NCBI RefSeq assembly: GCF_026151205.1
Contig: NC_087081.1
Span: forward strand, 1,849,886-1,913,885
DNA: 64,000 nucleotides
Source: Bolinopsis microptera
Taxonomy: Eukaryota > Ctenophora > Tentaculata > Lobata > Bolinopsidae
Direction: 5' to 3'
Part shown: positions 44,301 through 54,900 of the stretch, piece by piece
Layout of the letters: each line of letters opens with the position of its first letter
How positions within the stretch are numbered: position 1 is the stretch's first letter
Translations under genes and position numbers: made by a program
The notes under the pieces: generated by a model
Told to the model about the DNA's origin: nothing
Database searches by the model: none
The model's input: only the letters and a program-made list of their open reading frames with translations

Positions 44301-44826
44301 AGTCTATTTGAATGTTTAAATATATTGATGCATCGACTTGTGGGATGAAAAGTTTGATGTTGTATGCTATTTACGGAATTTCGCTCCAGCAAGAATTCAG
44401 TAATTACTTTTAAAAGTTCGTGGAGTTCGAAAAATAAGCTTATATTGGCCACCACGGCCATTTTTTCCTCCAAAAGTCCAAATAGGGTTCAACATACATA
44501 ATGTAAACAAACAGAACCTCGATCTACTGCATTCTGCAAACCCCTATCAGACGTAATATTTTTTTACAAACTGGTGTGAATAAAAAACTTTTAAAGGCCA
44601 CCACCACTAATTGTAGTAACTAGTAGGTATCATAGTGGGATGAGGGATTATTAACATTTACCCAAATTTTTCTACTGAGGTTTTATAAGGTGTTTTCTTT
44701 TTCCTGCACAATCTTAAATTTTGTTTAGGGATGTTAGTTTAGAATATAATTCTAAACTAACTTATTGAGTTTCAGGCCTCAGCCTCAAGAAGTCATAAAT
44801 CTGCACACCGTGGAATCTGTTCAGCA

Positions 44827-44985
44827 TCAAACTCGGAATACTTGATAAAGGAGTAATGCGGAATTTGATGCTGTGTCACGTTCCATACAGTGCTCACATA
44901 TGTTAGCTGGATTGATAGAAGCCTTAACATTGCTTTTCGTGGTGTCAATTAAAGCGTTGACAGCCGGAAAAAGAACAGTAGTCTC
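44827..44985 (-). CDS. unrecognised candidate terminal exon
   Basis: Minus-strand segment after a TTACAG acceptor (44986-44988), 52 codons to TGA. It contains ETTVLFPAVNALIDTTKSNV, then NPANICEHCMERD and ALLLYQVFRV. Composition looks coding and the C-x2-C pair is notable. No family is recognised and no partner exon was found. Confidence 0.3.
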   Translation of the reverse strand, partial: ETTVLFPAVNALIDTTKSNVKASINPANICEHCMERDTASNSALLLYQVFRV

Positions 44986-45275
44986 CTGTAATTAGGCGCT
45001 AATTAAGATTCTAATTAAGCGCTCTTCTGTAAGGTATAGGTAAAAGCTAGATTCTATAGTTTTATAGAGGTATTCATGAGCGGTGTTATTACTTATTAGC
45101 AAGCTGCAGCTTGACAATCAATAACAAACTTGCTATTGAGAAAGGTTAAAGAATAAGATGGAGCTTGGTGAAGTGTAGATAAATAGCCAAGCTCAGTCTT
45201 GATCCACCTGTACTACAACTATAGCTTAGTATAATTGTTCACAAACGGATATTCCGCGTTTTGATTTAATTATTT

Positions 45276-45685
45276 GCGGCCAGGTAGCGCAGTTGTGGCG
45301 CCAGTAGCGCATTTTGGGGCGCCAGTACGCAGTTGGTTAAACGCCTGTCTTAACTACATCGTTTAGTTGCGGAGTTCGAAACCCCCTGACTGCCTGGTTC
45401 GTGGGTGAGCGTCGTCGACGTTCAGCTAAAGGATCATGATGGTCTATGCAGCCCCCCGTTCAACTCAGCCGAATACTCGAGAAATCAGGGTGTGAGGTTA
45501 AATGAGGAGCAGCTCATTGCATGCAGCAAAAAGTCTCGGACGAAGAAAGTAATGGTAACACACTACCTAACCGTCACTGGCCAAAAAGATCCTTCGGCTT
45601 CCGTTATTGCTGTTGCACTTGTGTAACATGGTGGCTGTTGGAATACACCGAAGAAAAAGAAGTGTCTATATATAAAAAAAAAAAA
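45276..45685 (+). mobile_element. tRNA-derived SINE
   Basis: The head resembles a tRNA gene: a pol III A box (GTAGCGCAGTTG, partly duplicated at 45284-45335) and a B box GAGTTCGAAACC near 45372. The body contains CCCCCCGTTCAACTCAGCC. It ends in an A tail near 45674-45685. TTTGATTT occurs just before the head (45260-45267) and directly after the tail (45686-45693), a plausible target duplication although a few bases are left over at the 5' side. Short ORFs across it are incidental. Confidence 0.75.
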
Positions 45686-46129
45686 TTTGATTTGCTTAGC
45701 TATAAAGGAGCAAGCAAAATGAAATTTCAATTGCAACTGTTGTTTGAGAAGATTAAATACCAACGATAGTTATTAAAAATGAAACACCCTCCGGTAGACC
45801 GTCTGCCACAGTGTCAAACTTATAAAAAAAAAAAAAAGAACGTCGTACGAATGGGGGAGTGTTGCGCAGGAACCCAATTATCGGAAACAGACTTATTTAC
45901 CAGGACATCCACTACCACTACACTTGTGTCAACTGCAAGAAATGCGGTGAGTTCGACTTGTAGACTTGCTCTAATGAGAGTTCCAGTTAAAATGGAGGAG
46001 GTGTGATGTGAGATCATATAGTGACACGAGATCACACTTTATTAACAAATTGTAAACTTATCAACTTAAATTGATAAGTTGATAGTAAGTCTTCTTAAAA
46101 AATGTGAAAAGAAATTTGCCTCGAATAGT

Positions 46130-46995
46130 CACGAGTATTAGTAACTCGGCTATCAACTAACTTATTATTGTTCAGGAAACCTAAAGAGTATCAACAGAAC
46201 TTTTACCATGATCTCATAAAAATATAGAACCAAAATCGCCAATATTAATATGGCATAATATGCAGAGATGAAAAGACTGATAAACCTAACCGAGAGTTAA
46301 TGAGTTTTTACAATTTTCTCCCCAGATTTTTGTAGTGGAAAAACACGATTTGTTTGAAATCTTTAAATTAACTGGGTGATCTTAGGGGGGGGGGAACTGA
46401 TGGACTCTCATAATAAAAAAAAATAAATCAACTAAATGCAAACGGATTACTCTCAGTGAGAGGTCACTGACCGTTTAATTTATTATTAATCTTTCAAGTT
46501 CAATTGTCTGACGGACGCAAAGTAAGTAACATTTAATGTAAACTTAATGTGAAATTTCTCGTTTTAAACACTAATTTATGTAATAAAAAATAACTTCCCC
46601 CAGCTAATTTTAGAAGCTCAACCTAAAGAGGTTTCAATCACTAACTTTTTACGGGTGATCGCCATATTATATAGAACCAGAAATCAACATATATTATTAT
46701 GGCATGATATGCAAGAGGAAAAGACTTGATAAAACCGAAAACCGAAGATAATGATTTTTTTGTATCTAGATTTTTGGTAGAGAAAACACGATTGTTTGTG
46801 AATCTTTAATTTACTGCAGTATCTTAGACCGGGAGAACTTTCCTCCCCCCCCCCCCCACCCTTTCCCCCAAAATAAATAAAAAAATAAATCAACTAAATC
46901 AAACTGAGGACTCTCAAGTGAGAGTCCACTGACCGTTTGATTTATTGATTTATCTTTTATGATCTGACACAATTATTGCATTGTATGATCTCTAT
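46130..46995 (+). repeat. hairpin satellite, cluster 1
   Basis: About two copies of a 430-450-bp unit. Each contains GAAGCTCAACCTAAAGAGGT, ATAGAACCAGAAATC, and an A/T-rich hairpin of the form AAATCAA...GGAG...CTCTCA(G)TGAGAG...CTGACCGTTT...TTGATTTAT. One copy also carries a run of about 10 G, the next a run of about 14 C. The units continue at 49612. Confidence 0.75.
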
Positions 46996-46999
46996 AAAT

Positions 47000-49610
47000 T
47001 CTCTAATTATAATTCTATCGACTAACTTATTATTGTTCAGGTCAACCCTTCAAGGAAGCACAACACGATAGCATCAAGATTCTGCAAAATGGAGACTTTG
47101 TTCACGATACCTGTTAAACCAATGTAAACAGCTCACACACCAGGATCGCGTCTAGATAAACTCAGCTCACTTAGCTGAAACTAATCAATCGGTGAAATAT
47201 GTTATAATTTTATGTATATTTTGGTAATGGAAAAATGAATAAAGAATTGTGACTCCAGACCTTATTATTTTCGAAGAAACTTATGTTTATTAAGGATATC
47301 AAATAATTACCAAGAGATATTGTAAATATATGTGTTACTTTAATAAAGTTGAAAATTGCAATGCATATTTTCACGACTTACATTTAACAAATATTGTGAC
47401 TATACAAATTTCATGTAAGCGACTAGCAGACATTTTTTGAAATTCTTTTTTACATAAACACATTTTTTGGCAAACAAACTTATTGCGTTTCATCGAATAA
47501 ACTGTCAGGCAAAAATCAGCTTTGAATGTTCTCATGACAAAATATAAATGACCAAATAGAGTGAACCAAAGTTTTAACCCAGGAATTAACCCTTAACTCA
47601 TTTGTCTGCGAATGACTTACCTCCCCTAGTTTCAATATTACGATTGAGAAATTCCCACAATGAGGATCACTACCCCGTACTCAAAGACTTAATAAACGTA
47701 GCAAAGGTTTCAACACTTACTCTACGTTTTCAACAGGAATAACTCAGCATACCTATATATATAGTTGAGGGTTTCATACTATGTAAACTAATGTTAATAA
47801 CAAGCGTCGCTCGCTGGACCTGCAATCGCACGGAAGTTTGCTCAGTTCAGAATTCCTTTACTCGACGTAAGGCTTTTTATAAAGCTTCCAACACAATGTT
47901 TCACGTACATTCTACTGCATATTCACCTACAATCATCATTTCATTTTATTCGAAAGTAGAATTTAGAGCCTCCAACTCAATATTCCTCGTATATTCACGT
48001 ACATGCAAGTAAACAATGCAATGTTTTTGATTGGTCGAAATAATCTTGTTCCTACCTGGATTGTTTTACCGAGGCTTCCAGTTTTGTCATTAGACACATC
48101 TGTGTACTAACTTTAGGACTACAGCGTGTACCATATTGGTACCTGGCTTTGTCAGCCAATGACGGGTAGAAGAGGTCCGTCAAAGGCTTTGTAAATATCC
48201 TAAAAATATTAAATGTAGGGTGGCCCAATACAGTGACTGGGCTTCTTGACCTCACTAAATGTGATCAAATCAAACAATACCATTGTCATTAGTATTTCAT
48301 TGTTTGTTCATCAGACGGTTTTCTGTTGTTTTATGGGTCATGTAAATTATAAACATAAAAGAGTAAGAAAACTAAGCCTTTTCCAAGATGTAACAGTTTT
48401 TAAACGGCCTCCTGCTTACCATTGTCATCATCGGGTGTATTCTGAAGAAAGGATAATATATTAACTTTGTCACGATTCTAGCCCACATTCCCATATAAGT
48501 TCCTAGTTTCATGATGTCGATTGATCGATATGCTTTCGCCTTAAAACTCGAACATTATCAATATATCAATTTCCGTAGAATATAGAAACCTTTTGTTCAT
48601 GTAGTGAGTTTGTTCGTGGTATTGTTTTGTTGTTTGTTATAACGCATTGTTATTGGTTTCTGCAGATGGGATTGTTTGTCAATTGTTAGCCTGAAGCTCA
48701 TCAGTTTAGGTTTGATGACTAATCATGTGGTTTTGTGGGGTTTCATTTTATCAGTGTGGTCCCGCATGATCATGGAATTCGGAAACCTGTTTTCAATTCG
48801 AGATCGTTCAAATACTGCGTCAACCAATTCTTGTCGTTTATACCCCCTAAAGCAGAGTAAACAAACAATTTTGATTTATAATTTGGACAATTCTATTTCT
48901 CGCAGTTTCTCCCCCTCCTATCAACACTGCCTAGGCTGGCACAAGATTTTTAATTATTAAGTATTAAGTTTTTAACTCCTTTCATTTTGATTTTGAACCA
49001 ATACCTTTTGCCAGAATGACAAATGAAAATCTTAATGGCGTCAACAACGCCGTTAAAGTTAAATCGCCAAATATTTGGTATTGTCCATAGTTTCAGTTTT
49101 TCGGTCATGTACCAGACCTATCGGAAATTTCGAATACTTTGTCGACCAGTACTGCATTGAACGATTCACGGTTATTCTTTACATCGCCGTTGAAAAGCCA
49201 TAAAAACTGTCAACTTAGCCTCCACATCAACAGTCAGCATTGCAAATAAGTTTAGAGTATTTATCTGCGGGACTGTTGACACTTCATTAGCATTCCATGG
49301 CCTCAATTCTAAATTTTCACATTGACCTTATAATTGAGTTATTTACAGTTTGGTTTGTAATCTGGTCAGTCTACAATACATCGTCCAGCTGTGTGTTCTT
49401 AGTTGTTTGATGTTTGATTTATCTTGTCAATCGCAAATTTTGAAGCTACATTTTTTGAAATTTTCTCATGGATCAGATTAATTTGTTTTGAACTTGAATA
49501 AACTTTAAAATTTTATTTTAAATGTCGATAACGTTTATTTTTTTTTATTTTTCTGCTTGCGATGTTGGTATCTAAATATAATACTAATTTTAACAATCAT
49601 AAATAATTTT
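47000..49610. other. no gene recognised
   Basis: AT-rich stretch between the satellite clusters. A minus-strand open segment at 48052-48200 with a GTAGGA after it was considered but not supported. Confidence 0.45.
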
Positions 49611-49611
49611 C

Positions 49612-50725
49612 AGACTTCAAGTTCTATGTCTGCCGGACCAAAGTAAGTACATTTAATGTCATTGTCAACTTAATGTGAAATTCTCGTTTTACACTAATTA
49701 ATTAATAAAATTAACTTTCCCCAGCTAATATTAGAAGAATAATATAAGAAGCTCAACCTAAAAAGGTTTCAATCAGAACTGTTTACCGTGATTGCCATTT
49801 ATAGAACCAGAAATCGCATATAAAAATGGCATAATAAACCGAGAGATAATGGTTTTTTCAATTGTTATCCTAGATTTTGAGAGTGAAAAACAGATTTGTC
49901 TTGTTAATCTCAAAATAACTGGTGATCTAAGACTGGAGAGAGACTCTCAATAAATAAAAAATAAATCAATGAAATGAAACGGAGTGACTCTCCAGTGAGA
50001 GTCACTGACCGTTTGATTTTTGATTTATCTTTTTCAAGTTCAATAAGTCTCGGACCGAAGTAATAACAGTTAATTGCTTAAACTTATGTGAAATTATCGT
50101 TTTACACTAATTAATTCATAGAAAATATCCTTCCCTACCAGCTAATAATAGAAGCTCGACCTAAAGAGGTTTCCAATCACAACTTTTAAACCGAGATCGC
50201 CATATTATATAGAACCAGAAATCGCCATAATAAAATGGCATAATATGCAGAGAGGAAAAGACTGATGAATCTAGACCGAGGAGATAAGGAGTTTTTTAAC
50301 AATTTTAACCTATAGTTTTGGGGAGTGGAAATCACTGATTTTTTGTAAATCTTTAAATTTACTGGGAGATCTTAAGACTGATAGACGCTCAATAAATAAA
50401 AAATAAATCAATAAATCAAACGGAGTACTCTCAGTGAGAGTCACTGGACCGTTTGATTTAATTGATTTATTCTTTTCAAGTCAATTAGATGTCCTGACGG
50501 TCCTCTCAATAAATAAAAAATAAATGAAAAAATCAACGGAGTGACCTCATGAGAGTCACTGGACCGTATGATTTATTGATTAATCTTTTCAAGTTCAATC
50601 AAAGGTCCTGACGTCCACCAAAAATAAAAAATAAATGAATAAATCAACGGAGTGACTCTCTGTGAGAGCACTGACCGGTTTGATTTATTGATTTATCTTT
50701 TAATGATCCGACACAATCATTGCAC
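49612..50725 (+). repeat. hairpin satellite, cluster 2
   Basis: Two full copies (from about 49612 and 50035) plus two short copies (50500-50610 and 50615-50725) that keep only the hairpin part. Hairpins centre on ACTCTCAGTGAGAGT with TAAATCAATAAATCAAAC-type flanks. Several units have an acceptor-like pyrimidine/AG and a GTAAGT-like donor around TTCAAGTTC...GGACC.AA, suggesting that an exon-intron edge was captured in the unit. Confidence 0.75.
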
Positions 50726-50804
50726 TTTCCGACCTCTAATTCTCTGAGTATAATTCTGCTAATTAATTAATCAACCCGCACTATTCCATTTTTCATATGA
50801 CTTC

Positions 50805-50935
50805 CCAGATTTGCGGAGGAAGTATTATCACTTCGAGATGGCCAGGCCTACTCTCATGCTGTCTATATGTGATGATTAACTCTGAAAAACTAGGGACAAC
50901 TGTAGTCGTACTGTAGTGCGAAACCTGAAGGTTGA
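50805..50935 (+). pseudogene. relic of a trypsin-like serine protease exon
   Basis: After a CTTCCCAG acceptor, the plus strand reads ICGGSIITSRWP. CGGS(L/I)I...RW is the hallmark just before the catalytic-His segment (LTAAHC) of trypsin-like proteases. The expected His segment is not in the same frame; a SHAVY reading appears in the next frame, so a base was probably lost. Stops follow shortly. No other protease exon was seen. Confidence 0.4.
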
Positions 50936-50972
50936 CAAGACCTCCCTCTTTCGCACTACAGTCCAGGACGTA
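50922..50972. repeat. 13-bp inverted repeat
   Basis: CTGTAGTGCGAAA and TTTCGCACTACAG, separated by about 25 bases. Confidence 0.8.
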
Positions 50973-51104
50973 GCGTACTGTTATAGTGTGACACCAGATC
51001 CTGTCATATTTTAACGTTCAGGTCAGATCCTATCCTTGTTATGAACCATTAAGTGATTCGTCGGGTCGGTCCACGAATGTCGAAGTGATCCATTTTATCC
51101 AGGT

Positions 51105-51193
51105 GTGAAACAGACAGCTGTGACACAGACAGCTGTGACACAGACAGCTGTGACACAGACAGCTGTGACACAGACAGCTGTGACACAGACAGA
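51105..51193 (+). repeat. 15-bp tandem repeat, about six copies
   Basis: Unit GACAGCTGTGACACA; each copy carries CAGCTG. Confidence 0.95.
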
Positions 51194-51199
51194 AACATG

Positions 51200-51970
51200 T
51201 CAGCTAGCTAACCTGCCAGATTTCCCCTTCCGATTTCTGCAGAACTAGGATATCAGCTCTATTCCACCAGGTAACTAATTCCTAGAGCTGAAGTATATTG
51301 AACTTCATAATTTGTACACTGATTGCCAGATAGGCTAATGCAAATGGATACCAAATTGTTAAAACTAAGACTACTTTTCTTGAGGATAAGTCCTTTGTTT
51401 AATAACTTAATTAGTGATTGAACTTGATTAGTTTGGCTGGCAAAGATTCTGACGAAATTGGTCCCCTAAAACTAAACCATTTTCAGAGTAACATAAAGTC
51501 GCAACAGAGTTAGATTGTCTTCAGACCTCATCAGATTTCACACTGCCAGCTTCTTTTCAATTCCTAACACTTGATTGGTAGACTATTATTAAATCCGGAC
51601 TAAGACAATGTCAAATAGCTAAAATGTTTTTGAGGTAAGTTTTTCATGGCATTTGTGTTTACCCAGTACAGGTCTTACAACCATAATATTATGTTAATTA
51701 ACGTGTGCCTTGGTTAATTTATTTAATTAATTAATTAAAATCAGTACACAAGTCACAGATAATTTGACAATGCCTTGCCCATTTTCTAAAAGTTTTCAAT
51801 TTATGGGGCTTTTCAACATCAATCATTAAGCAACCAAGTGTGCGTGCTCAAATAAAGACCCACAAAATGTTTAAATCCCATATACACGGACAAGTGTCCA
51901 CCCAATTAAAGTAAACGTCTTTGTAAACTGAAGACGTAAATAATTATAGAAATTAAAATTAAAATACTTT
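51200..51970. other. no exon recognised
   Basis: AT-rich stretch immediately 3' of HYOU1 exon 8 on the minus strand. No continuation of the Hsp70 coding sequence could be found here. Confidence 0.5.
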
Positions 51971-51973
51971 TAC

Positions 51974-54900
51974 CTTAGGATACTTTTCAGTGAACTTGTT
52001 AGCTAAATGCTCCCTCAGTCTCAGATCCATTTCATATGATCCCAGACCTCTGTCATACCTGAAACCACGTTGTATTATGAACCAAACAAAAACTCTCAGA
52101 ACTGACGGATAATTCTTCAGTTCTTATATTTTTCTCATTGCCTCGCCCCTCCCTCCCTTTAAATATATCGGGTTGCGAAACGGAGATGACCATTGACGAA
52201 GTTAACTGATATCTTGCTTCAAGAAAATTTGACTCTGAATAAAACGTTGTGCACCAGTGGTCCAGTTATGTATACATTTTGTTCACTGTAACGACCTTTT
52301 TTAAGATTATAAAAAAATAGAACGGCTGATATATTATATGCATGATAAAGTAGGACAACAAAATATTTAATATTCACAAGAAATTATCAAATTGCTAAAC
52401 AAATAAAAGTAAAAGTAAAAGCAAAAGTAAATAAATATTATAATTACCCAACTCCCATGACTTGTACAGTATTTACCAACTCCTTGGTGACTTTGTCCTT
52501 GACTTGGGAGTAACTGACAACAGCAGCTGTGGTAAACTGAGATCCTACGGTCGCGAATAATACGATCTGGGGAGGACAAAATGTAGTTAAGTTATTATTA
52601 ATAAAGTTATTACAAGTATAAAATGTACTGATGTTATTATTAATTAAAAGTTCTTAACAAGGGATAGTTAAAAACAACGCCCAAGTCCAATCTAATATCT
52701 ATCCCTAAAATAAATGACTTTTTATGTAAAGTTTACGTAACTGCTCAATAAAGTTAAGTAGTTAGGTATTATATTTGCCAGGCAATATGAGATGAGTTAT
52801 TATCCAAAATAGATACTACGCACATGAACCAAGCTCATAAAAACCCGCAACATTAAACATAATATCCGAGCGAGAAGAGAAAGGAATATATTGCCTGCCA
52901 ACGCACAGTCCAGTATGAAAACTCTTTTTGTGTTCAATGTTTTACTTACCATGGGCTTTTCAGTCATTTTGATGTTTCTGAAGACTGCATATTGCAGTGA
53001 TATAGCTGAGGTTGTTGTCATCAACTGCATTACTTGGACTCCAGCTATTTCCGCTACACTGGAGGGTCATTTGTTTAACTTCTTCTCATTAAGGGATACA
53101 TAAACTTTTTACTAAGATCGTGGCACATACCTAACAATTAGCTTCTCATTTAAAATTAAATGTATATAATGTTGCTTTTGTAAGATTAACAATTTAACTT
53201 TAATTTAAGAACTTTTCTAATCTAATCTACTATATTATCTACATTCCAAGACACTTGAAACGATTTAACCTGCATATTGTTTATCTTACATATAAAGTTA
53301 CGCACAATTTTTGACCGGCTCCCGTTACCGAATCGTATGTTTCTGAACCGTTGCAGTTGTAAAGGTCAGGTCTTCAGCCCGGTGTGAAAAGAGTTCGTTT
53401 GATGGACAGATTTCCAGTAGTGATTCATTCCTTCAGGGATTAAATCCAATAGGGATCCATTCTGCTTGCTCTTTAAAAAAACTATAAATGCGTACATTTC
53501 TAGTTTATCACCGCGTTATCCTTTACAATACGGCGTTTAAACAGGACTCTAATATCAAGCGAGGTTATCAGGCTCGTTAGTTCCCCCTTACTTAACCCAA
53601 CATTTTCTTATTAGCGAACTGAAAGAAATGAACCCTATGAAAGTGTTCCTGTTATTGGCTGTATTGGTGGGAATGTCTGCTGCTATCAAATGTAAGGTCG
53701 GTATTGGTGGTGCTGCTGTAGATATACACTGTGCTAGCAACTTTGGAAAATGCCTTACTATCGACACTCTAGGTCTGGGCATCAAAACTTACTCTTGTGG
53801 GACTGGCTGTGGGGCACTTCCATACTGTAGTTCATGTAACTATGATCTGTGCAACTCTGCTGCAGGGTTCGGATTGGGAATGAACCATCTCCTTATTATA
53901 TGTCTCTTGCAGTCGGTCATATTTCTTTTAGTTCAGTAAAGTAAAGACATGTTGATGTTTATCAATTTTGTAATTTGAGGGATTTGGATAATGTTAATAA
54001 TTGTTACTTTTAATTATTTTCAAATGCGCATGTTTAATTATTTCAATCTTGTAAAGAAATTTAACCCGTTTTTATTTTTTAAAAGAATTAAAAATAAAAT
54101 TGCTTTATTAGTCTACAATTCCGAATCTTAAACTTGGCAACATGCCAACCGGCTAAATATAACAAGTCATACCTATATCTACGATAAAATATATCTGTAC
54201 AGATGCCATTAAACTCAATTTATCGTCAACTTAAGTTAGCCTCCCCACTTACATCTACCCTCTAACCTCTAACCTCTAACCTCTAACCTCTAACCTCTAA
54301 CCTCTAACCTCTAACCTCTAACCTCTAACCTCTAACCTCTAACCTCTAACCTCTTGGTAAAGATGAATACCCTAACGCCAGACCCACAAACTCCATAGAT
54401 TATAGTATTTTTGATCGAAGGATGATATTTAAAGCGGTATTAATAGCTTGCTGCTCAAGGTATTGTTATTTTACCAAAGTCCCCAAACTAAAGTGGTTGC
54501 ACACTTCTTGGTCATTCATCCATTTTCTTTACTGTCACGGTGTTATTTTATTGAGTTAAACTTAAAGAGACACGGATTCTGGTGGGGAGATGAAGCATAC
54601 TTGTTTTGACACATGACAGTAATTCTAAGGATTGATCAGTCAATGCTGGATTGTTGAATCGCTGTCATACTAAGGAATAAAGGAAGGGCACCTTTTTCCC
54701 AACAAAGAGAAGGGCAAAATGGAAATGTAAGCTATATTTGCCACAACAAATACTACCCTGTTTGTCCCGGGCAAGATGTGGATTGTGGTGGGGAGGTGAC
54801 TTAATCAGGGATTTGTAGAGCTGGAGCATAACAGGTTTTATCCTGTCTTTGAATGATCCAAGAACCCAAGATGCCATCTGACTTGCCTGGTGAACCATGA

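Noticed and set aside
48052-48255. Minus-strand open segment with a GTAGGA donor
   Set aside because: No recognisable motif and it does not fit the HYOU1 sequence expected next; chance is likely.
52950-53085. In-frame TGA upstream in HYOU1 exon 6 as proof of a pseudogene
   Set aside because: The TGA lies before the CTCCAG acceptor; starting the exon at 53058 gives exact phase and length match with exon 5.
52891-53103. Plus-strand 70-residue ORF with hydrophobic start
   Set aside because: Antisense of HYOU1 exon 6, which has splice and homology support.
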